A DNA stretch of 64,000 bases from Allobosea sp. Root483D1 (GCF_001429505.1 NZ_LMJW01000022.1:132772-196771); one strand, 5' to 3'; shown: positions 43,168-55,326, numbered from the stretch's first letter. The notes: generated from the letters alone by a model not told the origin. Numbers and translations are program-made.

Positions 43168-43198
43168 AGCGTACGAATTCAAGTCGACTTGAGGTCAA
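43168..43198 (-). promoter_or_regulatory. MerR-type promoter/operator driving the MFS gene
   Basis: On the minus strand: TTGACC (-35, 43198-43193), a 19-base spacer holding the perfect 14-bp palindrome TCAAGTCGACTTGA (43179-43192), and TACGCT (-10). An over-long 19-bp spacer with a dyad inside is the MerR-family hallmark. The sequence TTGACCTCAAGT...ACTTGA closely resembles the E. coli SoxR box. It ends 4 bases before the MerR-type gene's ATG, so it should also control that gene. Confidence 0.75.
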
Positions 43199-43201
43199 GC
43201 C

Positions 43202-43636
43202 ATGCGTGTTCTCGATATCGGCGAGGTGGCCGAGCGCTCGGGCGTCGTGCCCTCGACGCTGCGCTACTATGAGGAGATCGGCCTGATCGCCTCGCTCGGG
43301 CGGCGGGGCCTGCGACGGCAGTTCGACGGCGACGTGCTGCTGAAGCTGTCGCTGATCGCCATGGGCAAGGCCGCCGGCTTCTCGCTTGAGGAGATCGCCG
43401 GCATGTTCGGGCGCGACGGCAGGCCCGAGATCCCGCGCGACCAGCTGCGCGTCAGGGCGGACGAGCTGCAGCGGCAGATGGTCGAACTGCGGACGCTGCG
43501 GGATGTCCTGCGCCACGTCGCCGATTGCCCGGCGCCGAGCCATCTGGAGTGCCCGACCTTCCGCAAACTCATGCAGGCGGCATCGCGCGAGCGGCTGGTT
43601 TATCGCCCGTCCCGCAAGTCGCCACGGACACGGTGA
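43202..43636 (+). CDS. MerR-family transcriptional regulator
   Basis: A 144-residue MerR protein with VLDIGEVAERSGVVPSTLRYYEEIGLI, then a dimerisation helix and a C-terminal Cys pair in HVADCPAPSHLECPTF. The operator between it and the MFS gene looks like a SoxR box, but SoxR has four clustered cysteines for a 2Fe-2S centre; only two are here, so it is not a standard SoxR. Possible metal, thiol or drug sensor. Controls the divergent MFS gene by inference. Confidence 0.9.
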   Translation: MRVLDIGEVAERSGVVPSTLRYYEEIGLIASLGRRGLRRQFDGDVLLKLSLIAMGKAAGFSLEEIAGMFGRDGRPEIPRDQLRVRADELQRQMVELRTLRDVLRHVADCPAPSHLECPTFRKLMQAASRERLVYRPSRKSPRTR

Positions 43637-43746
43637 ACGTGCCGCGTCCCGCGGCCATCTATCACTTGGACAGCCTCACATCGCGTGATAGGGACCGCGA
43701 ACGGGGCCAGGCCGCGATCGGCCGCCGCATTCTTCAGGAGTCGGAC

Positions 43747-45045
<1,299 letters not shown>

Positions 45046-45070
45046 GCGGGAAACAGCCGGGACCTCGCAG

Positions 45071-45118
45071 AGCATCGGACCGAAAAGTGGATTCCACTTT
45101 TCGGATAAATCCGATGCT
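45071..45118. repeat. Palindromic intergenic repeat, family A, copy 2
   Basis: 48 bp, AGCATCGGACCGAAAAGTGG ... CCGATGCT, differing from copy 1 (7288-7335) at only a few positions, mostly in the TAAAT/TCAAG arm. Lies just after the glyA stop. Confidence 0.85.
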
Positions 45119-45168
45119 GAAACAGGGACGTAGATCGTCACTTCGCGTCCGATAGGACGCGCGGCGAT

Positions 45169-46119
45169 CTACGGGAAGGTCCCGGTCAGCTTGATCATGA
45201 ACAGGTTCTCCGGACCGCCGGGCGCATCGCCCCGGTTGGCCCGGCTGAGCTCGGCGTTGAGATCAAGTCCCTTGGTGATCTTGTAGCCAGCCGAGGCGCT
45301 GCCGCCGAACTGGCCGTCCTTGACCTGCGCGGCGACGGAGACGTTGAAGCGGTCGTCTGTCGCACTGAGCTTCAGATTGAGGTCGACGGTCGGCTTGTTG
45401 ACGTCCTTCTTGACGATGCCGCTGAGCTCGAACGAGCCGTACTGGACCATGACCTCGCCCTCGACCTTTTCGATGGCGGCGGATTTGGTGACGACCTGAA
45501 GCGAGAGGTCGAGCTTCAGCTTCTCCCATTTCAACTTGCCGGTCAGCTTGGCACCGACCAGCTCCGCGGTCGGGTCGAAGACGATGCCGCCGACGCCGAG
45601 CTTCAACGCGCCGAGCTTGACGACCTCGAATTTCAGCTTCTCCAGCTGCTGCAGGCCGAGCGTCACCGCGCCATTGGTCGGCTTGGTGACGAAGAGGGCG
45701 GCGCCCGCCCCGAGCGCCAGCGCGGCGCCGACGACGTAGACGATGCCCTTGTGCTGGTCGACCCAGACGCCGAGCGCCGACGAGCTCGCCGCCTGCTTGA
45801 AGGCGTCGACCTGCTTCTCGAGCGCCTTGTAGTTCGACGACTTCTTGATCTGCTTGAAATATTCGTCGGCGGCTTTCGACAGGACGTCGTCGCCGATCGA
45901 GCGGAGCTTCTGGATGTCGTCGGACGAGAGCTGCGTCGTCTGGCTCTTGAGTTTCGCGTTGGCGAAGCTCAGCAGCCCTTTTTGCGCTGTCGCCAGGACG
46001 ACCGGGCTCTTGAGGATCGTAGCGAGGCGCTCGGGAGATCTCTGGATCTCGTCGTCGAGAAGATCGAACGCCAGGACGACCAGGCCGCCAAAGGCGTCGC
46101 CCATCGTGTCATTGGACAT
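45169..46119 (-). CDS. Unrecognised membrane protein with beta-rich C-terminal domain
   Basis: A 316-residue protein I do not recognise. Residues 1-120 are mostly helical and charged (AAVDEYFKQIKKSSNYKA-like). A single membrane segment follows near 124-143 (IVYVVGAALALGAGAALFV). Residues 160-316 form a series of amphipathic strands, such as KLKWEKLKLDLSLQVV, EGEVMVQYGSFELSG, PTVDLNLKLSATDDRFNVSV and SAGYKITKGLDLNAELS, spaced like a beta-barrel or lipid-transfer sheet. No signal peptide. Single gene between glyA and nrdR. Confidence 0.75.
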   Translation of the reverse strand: MSNDTMGDAFGGLVVLAFDLLDDEIQRSPERLATILKSPVVLATAQKGLLSFANAKLKSQTTQLSSDDIQKLRSIGDDVLSKAADEYFKQIKKSSNYKALEKQVDAFKQAASSSALGVWVDQHKGIVYVVGAALALGAGAALFVTKPTNGAVTLGLQQLEKLKFEVVKLGALKLGVGGIVFDPTAELVGAKLTGKLKWEKLKLDLSLQVVTKSAAIEKVEGEVMVQYGSFELSGIVKKDVNKPTVDLNLKLSATDDRFNVSVAAQVKDGQFGGSASAGYKITKGLDLNAELSRANRGDAPGGPENLFMIKLTGTFP

Positions 46120-46392
46120 CTGCGAAACTCCGATTGGCGAGCGGTGGGATCGGAAGGCAGGCGCAGGCGGTGACTGGCAGGCTGGTCGCAGGGCACCACC
46201 TTGCCATGAGAAGGCAATCGTCCGGGGTCTTTATTCGAGAGGGGCTGCGATCCGCTGTCGGAGCATCATGCGCTCTCCTGCTTGCTCTCTTGCCACCGGC
46301 TGGTCGTTTTTCGCTGGCCTGCGACGGCATGGCTGGGGCAATGAAGGGCCGCGGGCGGTATCGTCCCCCAAATCAACCCCGAGGCCCCAAGC

Positions 46393-46890
46393 ATGCGTTG
46401 TCCCTATTGCGGCTCGCTCGATACCCAGGTGAAGGATTCGCGGCCGACCGACGACCATGCCTCGATCCGGCGTCGGCGCGTCTGTCCCGATTGCGGCGGC
46501 CGCTTCACCACCTTCGAGCGCGTGCAGCTGCGCGAGCTCACCGTGGTCAAGCGCTCGGGCCGGCGCACCGTCTTCGATCGCGACAAGCTGCAGACCTCGA
46601 TCGAGGTGGCGCTGCGCAAGCGTCCCGTCGCGCCCGAGCGGGTCGAGCGCATGGTCAACGGCATCGTCCGCCAGCTTGAAAGCTCAGGCGAGGGCGAGAT
46701 CTTGAGCTCGACCATCGGCGAACTGGTGATGGAAGGGCTGAAGGCGCTCGACGACGTCGCCTATGTCCGCTTCGCCTCGGTCTACAAGAACTTCCGCGAG
46801 GCCCGCGATTTCGAGGAGTTGCTCGGCCAGCTCGGCAGCGACGAGATCGAGACGCAAGCCAGGCCGGCGCCCGCTCGCGACGATGCCTGA
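46393..46890 (+). CDS. nrdR: Transcriptional repressor NrdR
   Basis: Zinc-ribbon/ATP-cone repressor of ribonucleotide reductase genes, 165 residues. Zinc ribbon: RCPYCGSLDTQVKDSRP with CPDCGGRFTTFERV. ATP-cone: VVKRSGRRTVFDRDKL through YVRFASVYKNFREARDFEEL. Its last eight bases overlap ribD. No NrdR box pair was found in its own upstream region. Confidence 0.97.
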   Translation: MRCPYCGSLDTQVKDSRPTDDHASIRRRRVCPDCGGRFTTFERVQLRELTVVKRSGRRTVFDRDKLQTSIEVALRKRPVAPERVERMVNGIVRQLESSGEGEILSSTIGELVMEGLKALDDVAYVRFASVYKNFREARDFEELLGQLGSDEIETQARPAPARDDA

Positions 46891-48013
46891 CCAGGACGAG
46901 ATCGACCGCGCCTTCATGGCGCGGGCGCTGGAGCTCGGCGCGCGCGGGCTCGGCCAGACCTGGCCGAATCCGAGCGTCGGCGCCGTCGTGGTGCGCGATG
47001 GGCCGGATGGGCTCGTGGTCGTCGGCGAGGGCCGCACGCAGCCGGGTGGCCGGCCGCATGGCGAGGCGATGGCCTTCGAGCAGGCCGGAGCGGCCGCAAG
47101 CGGCGGCACGCTCTACGTCACGCTGGAGCCCTGTTCGCACCGCACCGTCCGTGGCGGCACTCCTTGCATCGAGCGCACCTTGCTCGCGGGCGTCAGGCGT
47201 GTCGTCTCCGCCATGGCCGATCCCAATCCGCAGATCGCCGGCCTCAGCCATGCCCTGCTGCGCATGGCGGGCGTGGAGGTCAAGGTCGGCGTGCTCGAGG
47301 ATCAGGCGCAGCGCAGCCATCGCGGCCATGTGCTGCGGGTGACTGAAGGCCGGCCGATGGTGACCTTCAAGGTCGCGCGCACCGCCGATGGCTTCGCCGG
47401 CGGGGCAGGGGGCACGCGTCTCGCCATCTCCTGCCCGGAATCGGGCGAGTGGGTGCATCGCCTGCGTGTCAGCCATGACGCGATCATGCTCGGCATCGGC
47501 AGTGTCCTCGCCGACGATCCGCTGCTGACCGTGCGCCTGCCCGGGCTCGAAATCCGCTCGCCGGTCCGCGTCGTGCTCGATTCCTCGCTGCGCCTGCCTG
47601 TGACCGCGAAGCTGGTGCAGGGGGCAGCCACCGTGCCGCTCTGGGTGATCGCGGCCGAGGATGCGCCGGTCGCCGCCGAGGAGAGCCTGGTTGCCGCCGG
47701 CGTCGAGGTCATGCGCGTCTCCCGCGGGGCTGACGGCCACCTCGATCTCGCCGAGGCGCTGCGCCTGCTGGCGACGCGCGGCATCACGCGCGTCTTCTCC
47801 GAAGGCGGCCCGACGGTCGGCGAACAGCTGGCCCTGCAGGGCCTCGCCGACGAGGTCATCATCTCGACCTCGCCGAAGCCGCTCGGCGCCGAAGGCATCG
47901 TCGCCGTCAGGCCGGGACTTGCGGCGCTGCTCGCCGATCCCGAAATCTACGCCGTCACGCAAGCCGGACAGATCGGCTGCGACCGTTTTGAGTATTTCAC
48001 AAGGATCGCCTGA
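46883..48013 (+). CDS. ribD: Riboflavin deaminase/reductase RibD
   Basis: Bifunctional diaminohydroxyphosphoribosylaminopyrimidine deaminase and 5-amino-6-ribosylaminouracil reductase; 376 residues. Deaminase zinc site: HGEAMAFEQAG and LEPCSHRTVRGGTPC. Reductase: MVTFKVARTADGF, ISCPESGEWVHRLRVSHDAIMLGIGSVL, DDPLLTVRLPG, VFSEGGPTVGEQL. The ATG overlaps the nrdR stop by eight bases and the stop shares one base with ribE. Confidence 0.96.
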   Translation: MPDQDEIDRAFMARALELGARGLGQTWPNPSVGAVVVRDGPDGLVVVGEGRTQPGGRPHGEAMAFEQAGAAASGGTLYVTLEPCSHRTVRGGTPCIERTLLAGVRRVVSAMADPNPQIAGLSHALLRMAGVEVKVGVLEDQAQRSHRGHVLRVTEGRPMVTFKVARTADGFAGGAGGTRLAISCPESGEWVHRLRVSHDAIMLGIGSVLADDPLLTVRLPGLEIRSPVRVVLDSSLRLPVTAKLVQGAATVPLWVIAAEDAPVAAEESLVAAGVEVMRVSRGADGHLDLAEALRLLATRGITRVFSEGGPTVGEQLALQGLADEVIISTSPKPLGAEGIVAVRPGLAALLADPEIYAVTQAGQIGCDRFEYFTRIA

Positions 48014-48660
48014 TGTTCACCGGCATCGTCACCGCCATCGGCACCGTCACCCGCGCCGAGACCAAGGGTCCGAGCCTGAAGCAGTTCGACATCACCTGCC
48101 CGTGGGAAGCGTCCGGCATCGAGCTTGGCGCCTCGATCGCCTGCGCCGGCGTCTGCCTGACCGTGACGGCGCTCAAGCCGCGCGAGGATGGCGAACCGGG
48201 CTGCATCTTCCAGGTCGAGACCGCCGCCGAGACCCTGGCGAAGACCAGGGTCGCCGAATGGGCGCCCGGCACGAAGATCAACCTCGAGCGTTCGCTCAAG
48301 ATGGGCGATGAGCTCGGCGGCCATCTCGTCACCGGCCATGTCGATGGCGTCGGCACGATCCTGAAGATCGAGGAGATCGCCCCCGATCCGAGCGAGCCCT
48401 GGGGCGCTACGGCCCGCTTCCACATTCGCGCGCCACAGGGGCTCGCCCGCTTCATCGCCGCCAAGGGCTCGATCTGCCTCGACGGCACCTCGCTCACGGT
48501 CAACACCGTCGAGGACGATGTCTTCACCGTGCTGTTGATCCCCCACTCCTTCAGCGTCACCACCTGGGGCGAGCGTCGGAAGGGGGACGGCGTTCATGTC
48601 GAGGTCGATCTGATGGCGCGGTATGCCGCGCGGCTTGCGGAGGCGCGCCCGGGCGGCTAA
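48013..48660 (+). CDS. ribE: Riboflavin synthase, alpha subunit
   Basis: Dismutates two 6,7-dimethyl-8-ribityllumazines into riboflavin. It has 215 residues in two similar lumazine-binding halves: MFTGIVTAIGTV, ACAGVCLTVTAL and KINLERSLKMGDELGGHLVTGHVDGVG; then RFIAAKGSICLDGTSLTV and VEVDLMARYAARL. TGATG junction with ribD. Family length is standard. Confidence 0.96.
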   Translation: MFTGIVTAIGTVTRAETKGPSLKQFDITCPWEASGIELGASIACAGVCLTVTALKPREDGEPGCIFQVETAAETLAKTRVAEWAPGTKINLERSLKMGDELGGHLVTGHVDGVGTILKIEEIAPDPSEPWGATARFHIRAPQGLARFIAAKGSICLDGTSLTVNTVEDDVFTVLLIPHSFSVTTWGERRKGDGVHVEVDLMARYAARLAEARPGG

Positions 48661-48694
48661 CCAGCGTCCTCAATCCCAGACGAGGAATGTCACC

Positions 48695-49192
48695 ATGGCC
48701 GGACCCCGGCAATCATCGGCCGTTTCGGTCACTCCGCTCGACGGCGCCCATGTGCTCGTCGTCGAAGCCCGCTTCTATGATGAGCTCGCCAACGAGCTGC
48801 TCGCAGGCGCGACGGCTGTGCTCGAGAAGGCCGGCTGCCGCATCGACGTCGTCACCGTCCCCGGCGCGCTCGAAATTCCCTCCGCCATCGTCATCGGCCT
48901 GCGCGCCGCCGACGAGGCTGTCGATCCCTATGAAGCCGTCATCGCGCTTGGCACCGTCATCCGCGGCGAGACCGGCCATTACGATATCGTCGCCGGCGAG
49001 AGCTCGCGCGCGCTGATGGACCTCTCGGTCGCCTTCGCCCTGCCGCTCGGCAACGGCATCCTCACCGTCGAGAACGACGCCCAGGCCTGGGCCCGCGCCA
49101 ACCGCAGCGAGATGGACAAGGGGGGCGGCGCGGCGGAAGCTGCGCTCGCAGTCCTGCGTTACAAGCGCTCGCTGGCGGAGGAGTCGAAATGA
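48695..49192 (+). CDS. ribH: 6,7-dimethyl-8-ribityllumazine synthase
   Basis: Makes the lumazine precursor of riboflavin. It is 165 residues from ATG 48695 (a longer frame into ribE is rejected). Seen: ARFYDELANELLAGA, VPGALEIPSAIVIGL, VIALGTVIRGETGHYDIVAGESSRALMD, LPLGNGILTVENDAQAW. The stop overlaps the nusB start (ATGA). Confidence 0.96.
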   Translation: MAGPRQSSAVSVTPLDGAHVLVVEARFYDELANELLAGATAVLEKAGCRIDVVTVPGALEIPSAIVIGLRAADEAVDPYEAVIALGTVIRGETGHYDIVAGESSRALMDLSVAFALPLGNGILTVENDAQAWARANRSEMDKGGGAAEAALAVLRYKRSLAEESK

Positions 49193-49656
49193 GCCGATCC
49201 GAGATGCGCCGCGGAGCCCGGCTGTCGGCCGTCCAGGCGCTCTACGAGATGGAGATCGGCGGACGCGGCGTGGTCGAGGCCATGGCCGAGTTCGAGGCCT
49301 TCTGGATCGGCAAGGAGGTCGAGGACATCGAGCTTCCCAAGGCCGAGATCGCCTTCTTCCGCGATCTGCTCGGCGGCGTCGTCCGCGAGCAGCGCCGGGT
49401 CGATCGCTCTGTCGATGAGACGCTGGCCTCCGGCTGGCCGCTGAAGCGCGTCGAGGCGGTGGTTCGCGCCATCCTGCGCGCCGGCGCCTATGAGCTCGCC
49501 TTCCGCAAAGACGTGCCGGCCCGCGCCGTGATCTCGGAATATGTCGCGGTCGCGCGCTCCTTCTACGAGGGCGACGAGGTCGGCATGGTCAATGCGGTGC
49601 TCGACAAGCTGGCCCGTGACGTCCGCGCCGAGGAATTCGACGCGCCGGCAGCGTGA
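49189..49656 (+). CDS. nusB: Transcription antitermination protein NusB
   Basis: All-helical partner of NusE/S10 in rRNA antitermination, 155 residues. Seen: RRGARLSAVQALYEMEIGG, LLGGVVREQRRVDRSVDET, LKRVEAVVRAILRAGAYELAF, PARAVISEYVAVARSFYEGDEVGMVNAVLD. GGAGG precedes the overlapping ATGA start. Coupled to thiL by a GTGA overlap. Confidence 0.96.
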   Translation: MSRSEMRRGARLSAVQALYEMEIGGRGVVEAMAEFEAFWIGKEVEDIELPKAEIAFFRDLLGGVVREQRRVDRSVDETLASGWPLKRVEAVVRAILRAGAYELAFRKDVPARAVISEYVAVARSFYEGDEVGMVNAVLDKLARDVRAEEFDAPAA

Positions 49657-50660
49657 GCAGCGCCGTGGCCGGCACCCAATCTCCCGGTGAATTCGAGCTG
49701 ATCGCCCGCTATTTCGCGCCGATCGCCGGCCGTGATGGGCTCGGCCTCGTCGACGACGCGGCTCTGCTGCGCCCGGCGCGCGGCTATGAGCTCGTCGTCA
49801 CGGCGGATGCGCTCGTCGCCGGGGTGCATTTCTTCCCCGACGACCCGCCAGCCTCGATCGGCCGCAAGGCGCTTGGCGTCAACCTCTCCGATCTCGCCGC
49901 CAAGGGCGCGAAACCCGACGGTTTCGTGCTGGCGCTGGCATTGCCGAAAGGCTGGACGGAAAGCTGGCTCGCCGGCTTGGCCGAGGGGCTCGGCGCCATG
50001 GCGGGCGAGGGTGGCTGCCCGCTGATCGGCGGCGACACCGTGTCGACGCCCGGGCCGCTGATGCTCTCGATCACCGCCTTCGGCAGCGTTCCCGCCGGCC
50101 GCATGGTGCTGCGCTCGGGTGCGAAGCCGGGTGACGTCGTCGCTGTCACCGGTACGATCGGCGATGGCGCGCTGGGGCTGAAGGCGCATGGTCCGGACCG
50201 ACCGGCATGGGTCGGTAAGCTCACTGAGACACACCGGGCCTTCCTCGCCGACCGCTATCTGCATCCGCAGCCCCGTCTCGCGTTCGCCGCCGCTCTCCAG
50301 GGCCAGGCTTCGGCCGCGATGGACATCTCCGATGGCCTCGTCGGCGATCTCGCCAAGCTGCTGGCAGCTTCGAAGGCCGGTGCCGAGATCGACCTCGACG
50401 CCGTGCCGCTCTCGCCCCCGGTCCGCTCTGCTGTCATGGCTGATCCCGCGCTGGCGGAACTGGCCTGGACCGGCGGTGACGACTACGAAATTCTCTGTAC
50501 GGTCCCGGAAGGAGAATTTCCTTCTCTGGCCGCCGCTGCCGAGGCGGCGGGGTTCGGCTTGGCGCGTATCGGGCGCGTCACCGCCGAGGCGGGGAGCGTG
50601 CGCTATACCGAAGCGGGCCGGCCGCGAACCTTCGCGCGCGGCTCCTTCGCTCATTTCTGA
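49653..50660 (+). CDS. thiL: Thiamine-monophosphate kinase
   Basis: Phosphorylates thiamine monophosphate to thiamine pyrophosphate. It is 335 residues from a GTG in the GTGA overlap with nusB. Seen: GLGLVDDAALLRPA, TADALVAGVHFFPDDP, ALGVNLSDLAAKGAKP, GGDTVSTPGPLMLSI, AAMDISDGLVGDL and WTGGDDYEILCTVP. Last gene of the coupled block; the MFS gene starts 36 bases later. Confidence 0.95.
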   Translation: MSSAVAGTQSPGEFELIARYFAPIAGRDGLGLVDDAALLRPARGYELVVTADALVAGVHFFPDDPPASIGRKALGVNLSDLAAKGAKPDGFVLALALPKGWTESWLAGLAEGLGAMAGEGGCPLIGGDTVSTPGPLMLSITAFGSVPAGRMVLRSGAKPGDVVAVTGTIGDGALGLKAHGPDRPAWVGKLTETHRAFLADRYLHPQPRLAFAAALQGQASAAMDISDGLVGDLAKLLAASKAGAEIDLDAVPLSPPVRSAVMADPALAELAWTGGDDYEILCTVPEGEFPSLAAAAEAAGFGLARIGRVTAEAGSVRYTEAGRPRTFARGSFAHF

Positions 50661-50696
50661 AGGCGGCCAGAAGCCGCGAAGGGTTCGGCGGCCGCG

Positions 50697-51902
50697 ATGA
50701 ACCAGCATGTTCCGGTGATGGACGGCGACACCCTCGCCAGGCGCAATGCGCTGGTACTCGCCGGCGCCCAGGCGCTCGGCGGCGCCAGCCCCGCGATCGT
50801 GATCTCGCTCGGCGGCATCGTCGGCTCGCAGCTGGTCTCGAACCAGGCCTTCGCCACCGTCCCGGTCAGCCTGATGCAGCTCGGCCTCGCGGTCGGCGTC
50901 ATCCCGGCCGCGTTCATGATGCGCCGGCTCGGCCGCCGCAGCGGCTATGTCATCGGCGCGCTGCTCGGCGCGATCGGCGCCGCCATTGCCGCGGCTGGCG
51001 TGGCCGAGCGCCTGTTCTGGCTGTTCTGCCTCGGCACCTTCCTGTGCGGACTCTACGGCTCCTATGTCCAGAGCTACCGCTTCGCGGCGGCCGACACGGC
51101 GAGCGACAGCTTCAAGGCGCGGGCGATCTCATGGGTGATGATCGGCGGGCTGGCGGCCGCGCTGATCGGGCCGCAATCGGTCTACTGGACGCGTGACCTG
51201 ACACCGGCCGCCCCCTTCGCCGCGAGCTTCCTGGCGCAGGGCGCGCTCGCGCTGCTCGCCATCGGCGTCGTGCTGGCGCTGCGCGCTCCGCCGGTGGCGC
51301 AGGTGAAGTCTGGCGGTGGCCGGCCGCTCTCTGAAATCATGCGCCAGCCCAAGTTCATCGCCTCGGTGATCGCGGCGCTGGTCACCTATGGACTGATGAG
51401 TTTCGTCATGACGGCGGCGCCCCTCGCCATGGTTAGCTGCGGCCATAGCGTCGGCGAGGCGGCGCTCGGCATCCAATGGCATGTGCTCGCCATGTTCGCG
51501 CCGAGCTTCTTCACCGGCCGCCTGATCGCCCGCTTCGGCAAGGAGAAGCTCACTGCCGCCGGTCTGGTGCTGACCGCGCTCGCGGCCGTGGTCGGCCTCA
51601 ATGGCCTCAGCGTCGCGCATTTCTGGATCGCGCTCGTCCTGCTCGGTGTCGGCTGGAACTTCGGCTTCATCGGCGCGACGGCACTTGTGACCGACTGCTA
51701 CCGCCCCGAGGAGCGGGTCAAGGTCCAGGCCGCCAACGACTTCCTCGTCTTCGGCTCGGTCGCGATCGCCTCTTTCTCATCGGGCGGCCTGCTCAGCGCC
51801 GGCGGCTGGACCAGCGTCAACTGGCTGGTCTTCCCACCGGTCGCGATCGCGCTGGCGCTGGTCGCCTGGCAAGGCTTGCAAACGCAGGCGCGGCCCGCTT
51901 GA
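50697..51902 (+). CDS. MFS transporter
   Basis: A 401-residue major facilitator with 12 predicted helices. Seen: IVISLGGIVGSQLVSNQAF, LGLAVGVIPAAFMMRRLGRRSGYV (loop 2-3 motif), SYRFAAADTASDSFKARAIS, LIARFGKEKLTAAGLV and LGVGWNFGFIGATALVTDCY. Substrate unknown. It follows thiL by 36 bases and precedes the ureidoglycine aminohydrolase-like cupin, so purine-ureide transport is possible but not shown. Confidence 0.86.
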   Translation: MNQHVPVMDGDTLARRNALVLAGAQALGGASPAIVISLGGIVGSQLVSNQAFATVPVSLMQLGLAVGVIPAAFMMRRLGRRSGYVIGALLGAIGAAIAAAGVAERLFWLFCLGTFLCGLYGSYVQSYRFAAADTASDSFKARAISWVMIGGLAAALIGPQSVYWTRDLTPAAPFAASFLAQGALALLAIGVVLALRAPPVAQVKSGGGRPLSEIMRQPKFIASVIAALVTYGLMSFVMTAAPLAMVSCGHSVGEAALGIQWHVLAMFAPSFFTGRLIARFGKEKLTAAGLVLTALAAVVGLNGLSVAHFWIALVLLGVGWNFGFIGATALVTDCYRPEERVKVQAANDFLVFGSVAIASFSSGGLLSAGGWTSVNWLVFPPVAIALALVAWQGLQTQARPA

Positions 51903-51970
51903 GGCGGCTTTCCTAGCCTGGATCGAGCCGGCAAGATCGCCGGCACTCCTCGACGACGAAAGGCTTCGCC

Positions 51971-52768
51971 ATGCGCCCGCACCAGCTTCCTGCGACTCCC
52001 GGCCGGCCCGCTCCGGGGGCGATCGGCCATAATCGCGGGGTGGTGCGGCCGAACTACGCTTTCATGCCCCCGGAGGGCGTGCTGGTCAGCCGGCTGCCGC
52101 ATTTCGACGACACGGTCGTGCGCGTCCTCGCCGCGCCAGTGCTCGGCGCGCGTTTCGCGCAGTATCTGCTGGAGATCGAGCCGAACGGTGGGACGCCGGA
52201 GCCTTTCCGCGAGGATGGCATCCAGCACTTCTATTATGTGCTCTCCGGCAATGGCCGTTTCGCGATGGGCGAGGGGCCCGAGGCCGAGTTGCGCCCAGGC
52301 AGCTTCGCCTATGTCCCGCCCGGCGTCGCGTTCTCGCTTCGCAATACCGGTTCGGAGCCGCTGCGCGTGCTTGGCCTCCGCAAGCGCTACGAGGCGGTCG
52401 GCCTGCCGCAGCCTGATCCGATCCTGTCCCATCGCGACGAGGTTCCGGTCACCAACCACACCGGCATGGAAGGACGCGGCTTCCAGTTCCTGCTGCAGCG
52501 CGGCGATATGCGCTTCGATTTCGAGATGAACCTGATGTGGTTCAAGCCCGGCGCCTATTTCCCTGATGTCGAGACCCATGTGATGGAGCACGGGCTCTAC
52601 ATGCTGGAAGGGCAGGGCCTCTATTTCCTTGGCACCGAATGGCATGAGATTTGGGCCGGCGACTTCATCTGGATGGGCGGGTTCTGCCCACAGCAGTATT
52701 ATCCGACCGGGTTCGATGACGCGGCCTATCTGCTCTACAAGAACGTCAACCGCGACGTTGCGCTCTGA
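51971..52768 (+). CDS. (S)-ureidoglycine aminohydrolase-like bicupin
   Basis: A 265-residue double cupin resembling AllE/UGHY, which releases ammonia from ureidoglycine in allantoin degradation. The first cupin has HFYYVLSGNGRFAMGEG and FAYVPPGVAFSLRN; the second carries the metal-binding set in FPDVETHVMEHGLYMLEGQG, WHEIWAGDFIWMGGFCPQQYY. No other allantoin genes are in the window. A hairpin follows the stop. Confidence 0.85.
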   Translation: MRPHQLPATPGRPAPGAIGHNRGVVRPNYAFMPPEGVLVSRLPHFDDTVVRVLAAPVLGARFAQYLLEIEPNGGTPEPFREDGIQHFYYVLSGNGRFAMGEGPEAELRPGSFAYVPPGVAFSLRNTGSEPLRVLGLRKRYEAVGLPQPDPILSHRDEVPVTNHTGMEGRGFQFLLQRGDMRFDFEMNLMWFKPGAYFPDVETHVMEHGLYMLEGQGLYFLGTEWHEIWAGDFIWMGGFCPQQYYPTGFDDAAYLLYKNVNRDVAL

Positions 52769-52793
52769 TCTTACGGAGTTGCGGGTTGATGAC

Positions 52794-52818
52794 GGGGCGA
52801 TGCGTTGCGCGTCGCCCC
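52794..52818 (+). terminator. Hairpin after the bicupin gene
   Basis: GGGGCGA and TCGCCCC with an 11-base loop, 25 bases past the stop. No T-run, so a weak or Rho-assisted terminator. Confidence 0.4.
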
Positions 52819-53037
52819 GCGTCCCGCTTGCCTGACATTCGCGCAATTTTGTCAGCCCACCCGTTTGCGATTCTGGCGGAAACTGGGCAACAATCCGGCT
52901 CGACACTGGCGATCGGCACTGCAAGCCTGATTCTTACCAGGCCGGCGGAGCAGTTTCCTGCGTTCAATAACCCGGAAAACCGGGATCCGTCGGGGTGTCC
53001 TGCCCCGGATGACGAATTCTCAGGGATAGGAAATTCG

Positions 53038-55194
<2,157 letters not shown>

Positions 55195-55221
55195 GCGCGA
55201 GCGCAGCCTGATCAAGCACGG

Positions 55222-55252
55222 ACCCCGCGGAGCGATCCGCGGGGTTTTTTTT
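55222..55252 (+). terminator. Rho-independent terminator after hppA
   Basis: ACCCCGCGGA-GCGA-TCCGCGGGGT, a 10-bp perfect stem, then eight T residues. Confidence 0.95.
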
Positions 55253-55326
55253 GTGCGTTGTGAATGGTTTGGAAGGCGAATGAGATTCAAGTTCTCAGCT
55301 GCTTGAATCAAACTCGGAGCCACGAC

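Noticed and set aside
43202..43636. Calling the MerR gene soxR
   Set aside because: The operator is SoxR-like but the protein has only two C-terminal cysteines, not the four-cysteine 2Fe-2S cluster.
43637..43746. Glycine riboswitch before glyA
   Set aside because: The 110-base gap is too short for, and shows no trace of, the conserved aptamer core.
46120..46392. FMN riboswitch upstream of the riboflavin genes
   Set aside because: No RFN-element conserved segments are visible; rib genes here are embedded behind nrdR with overlapping starts.
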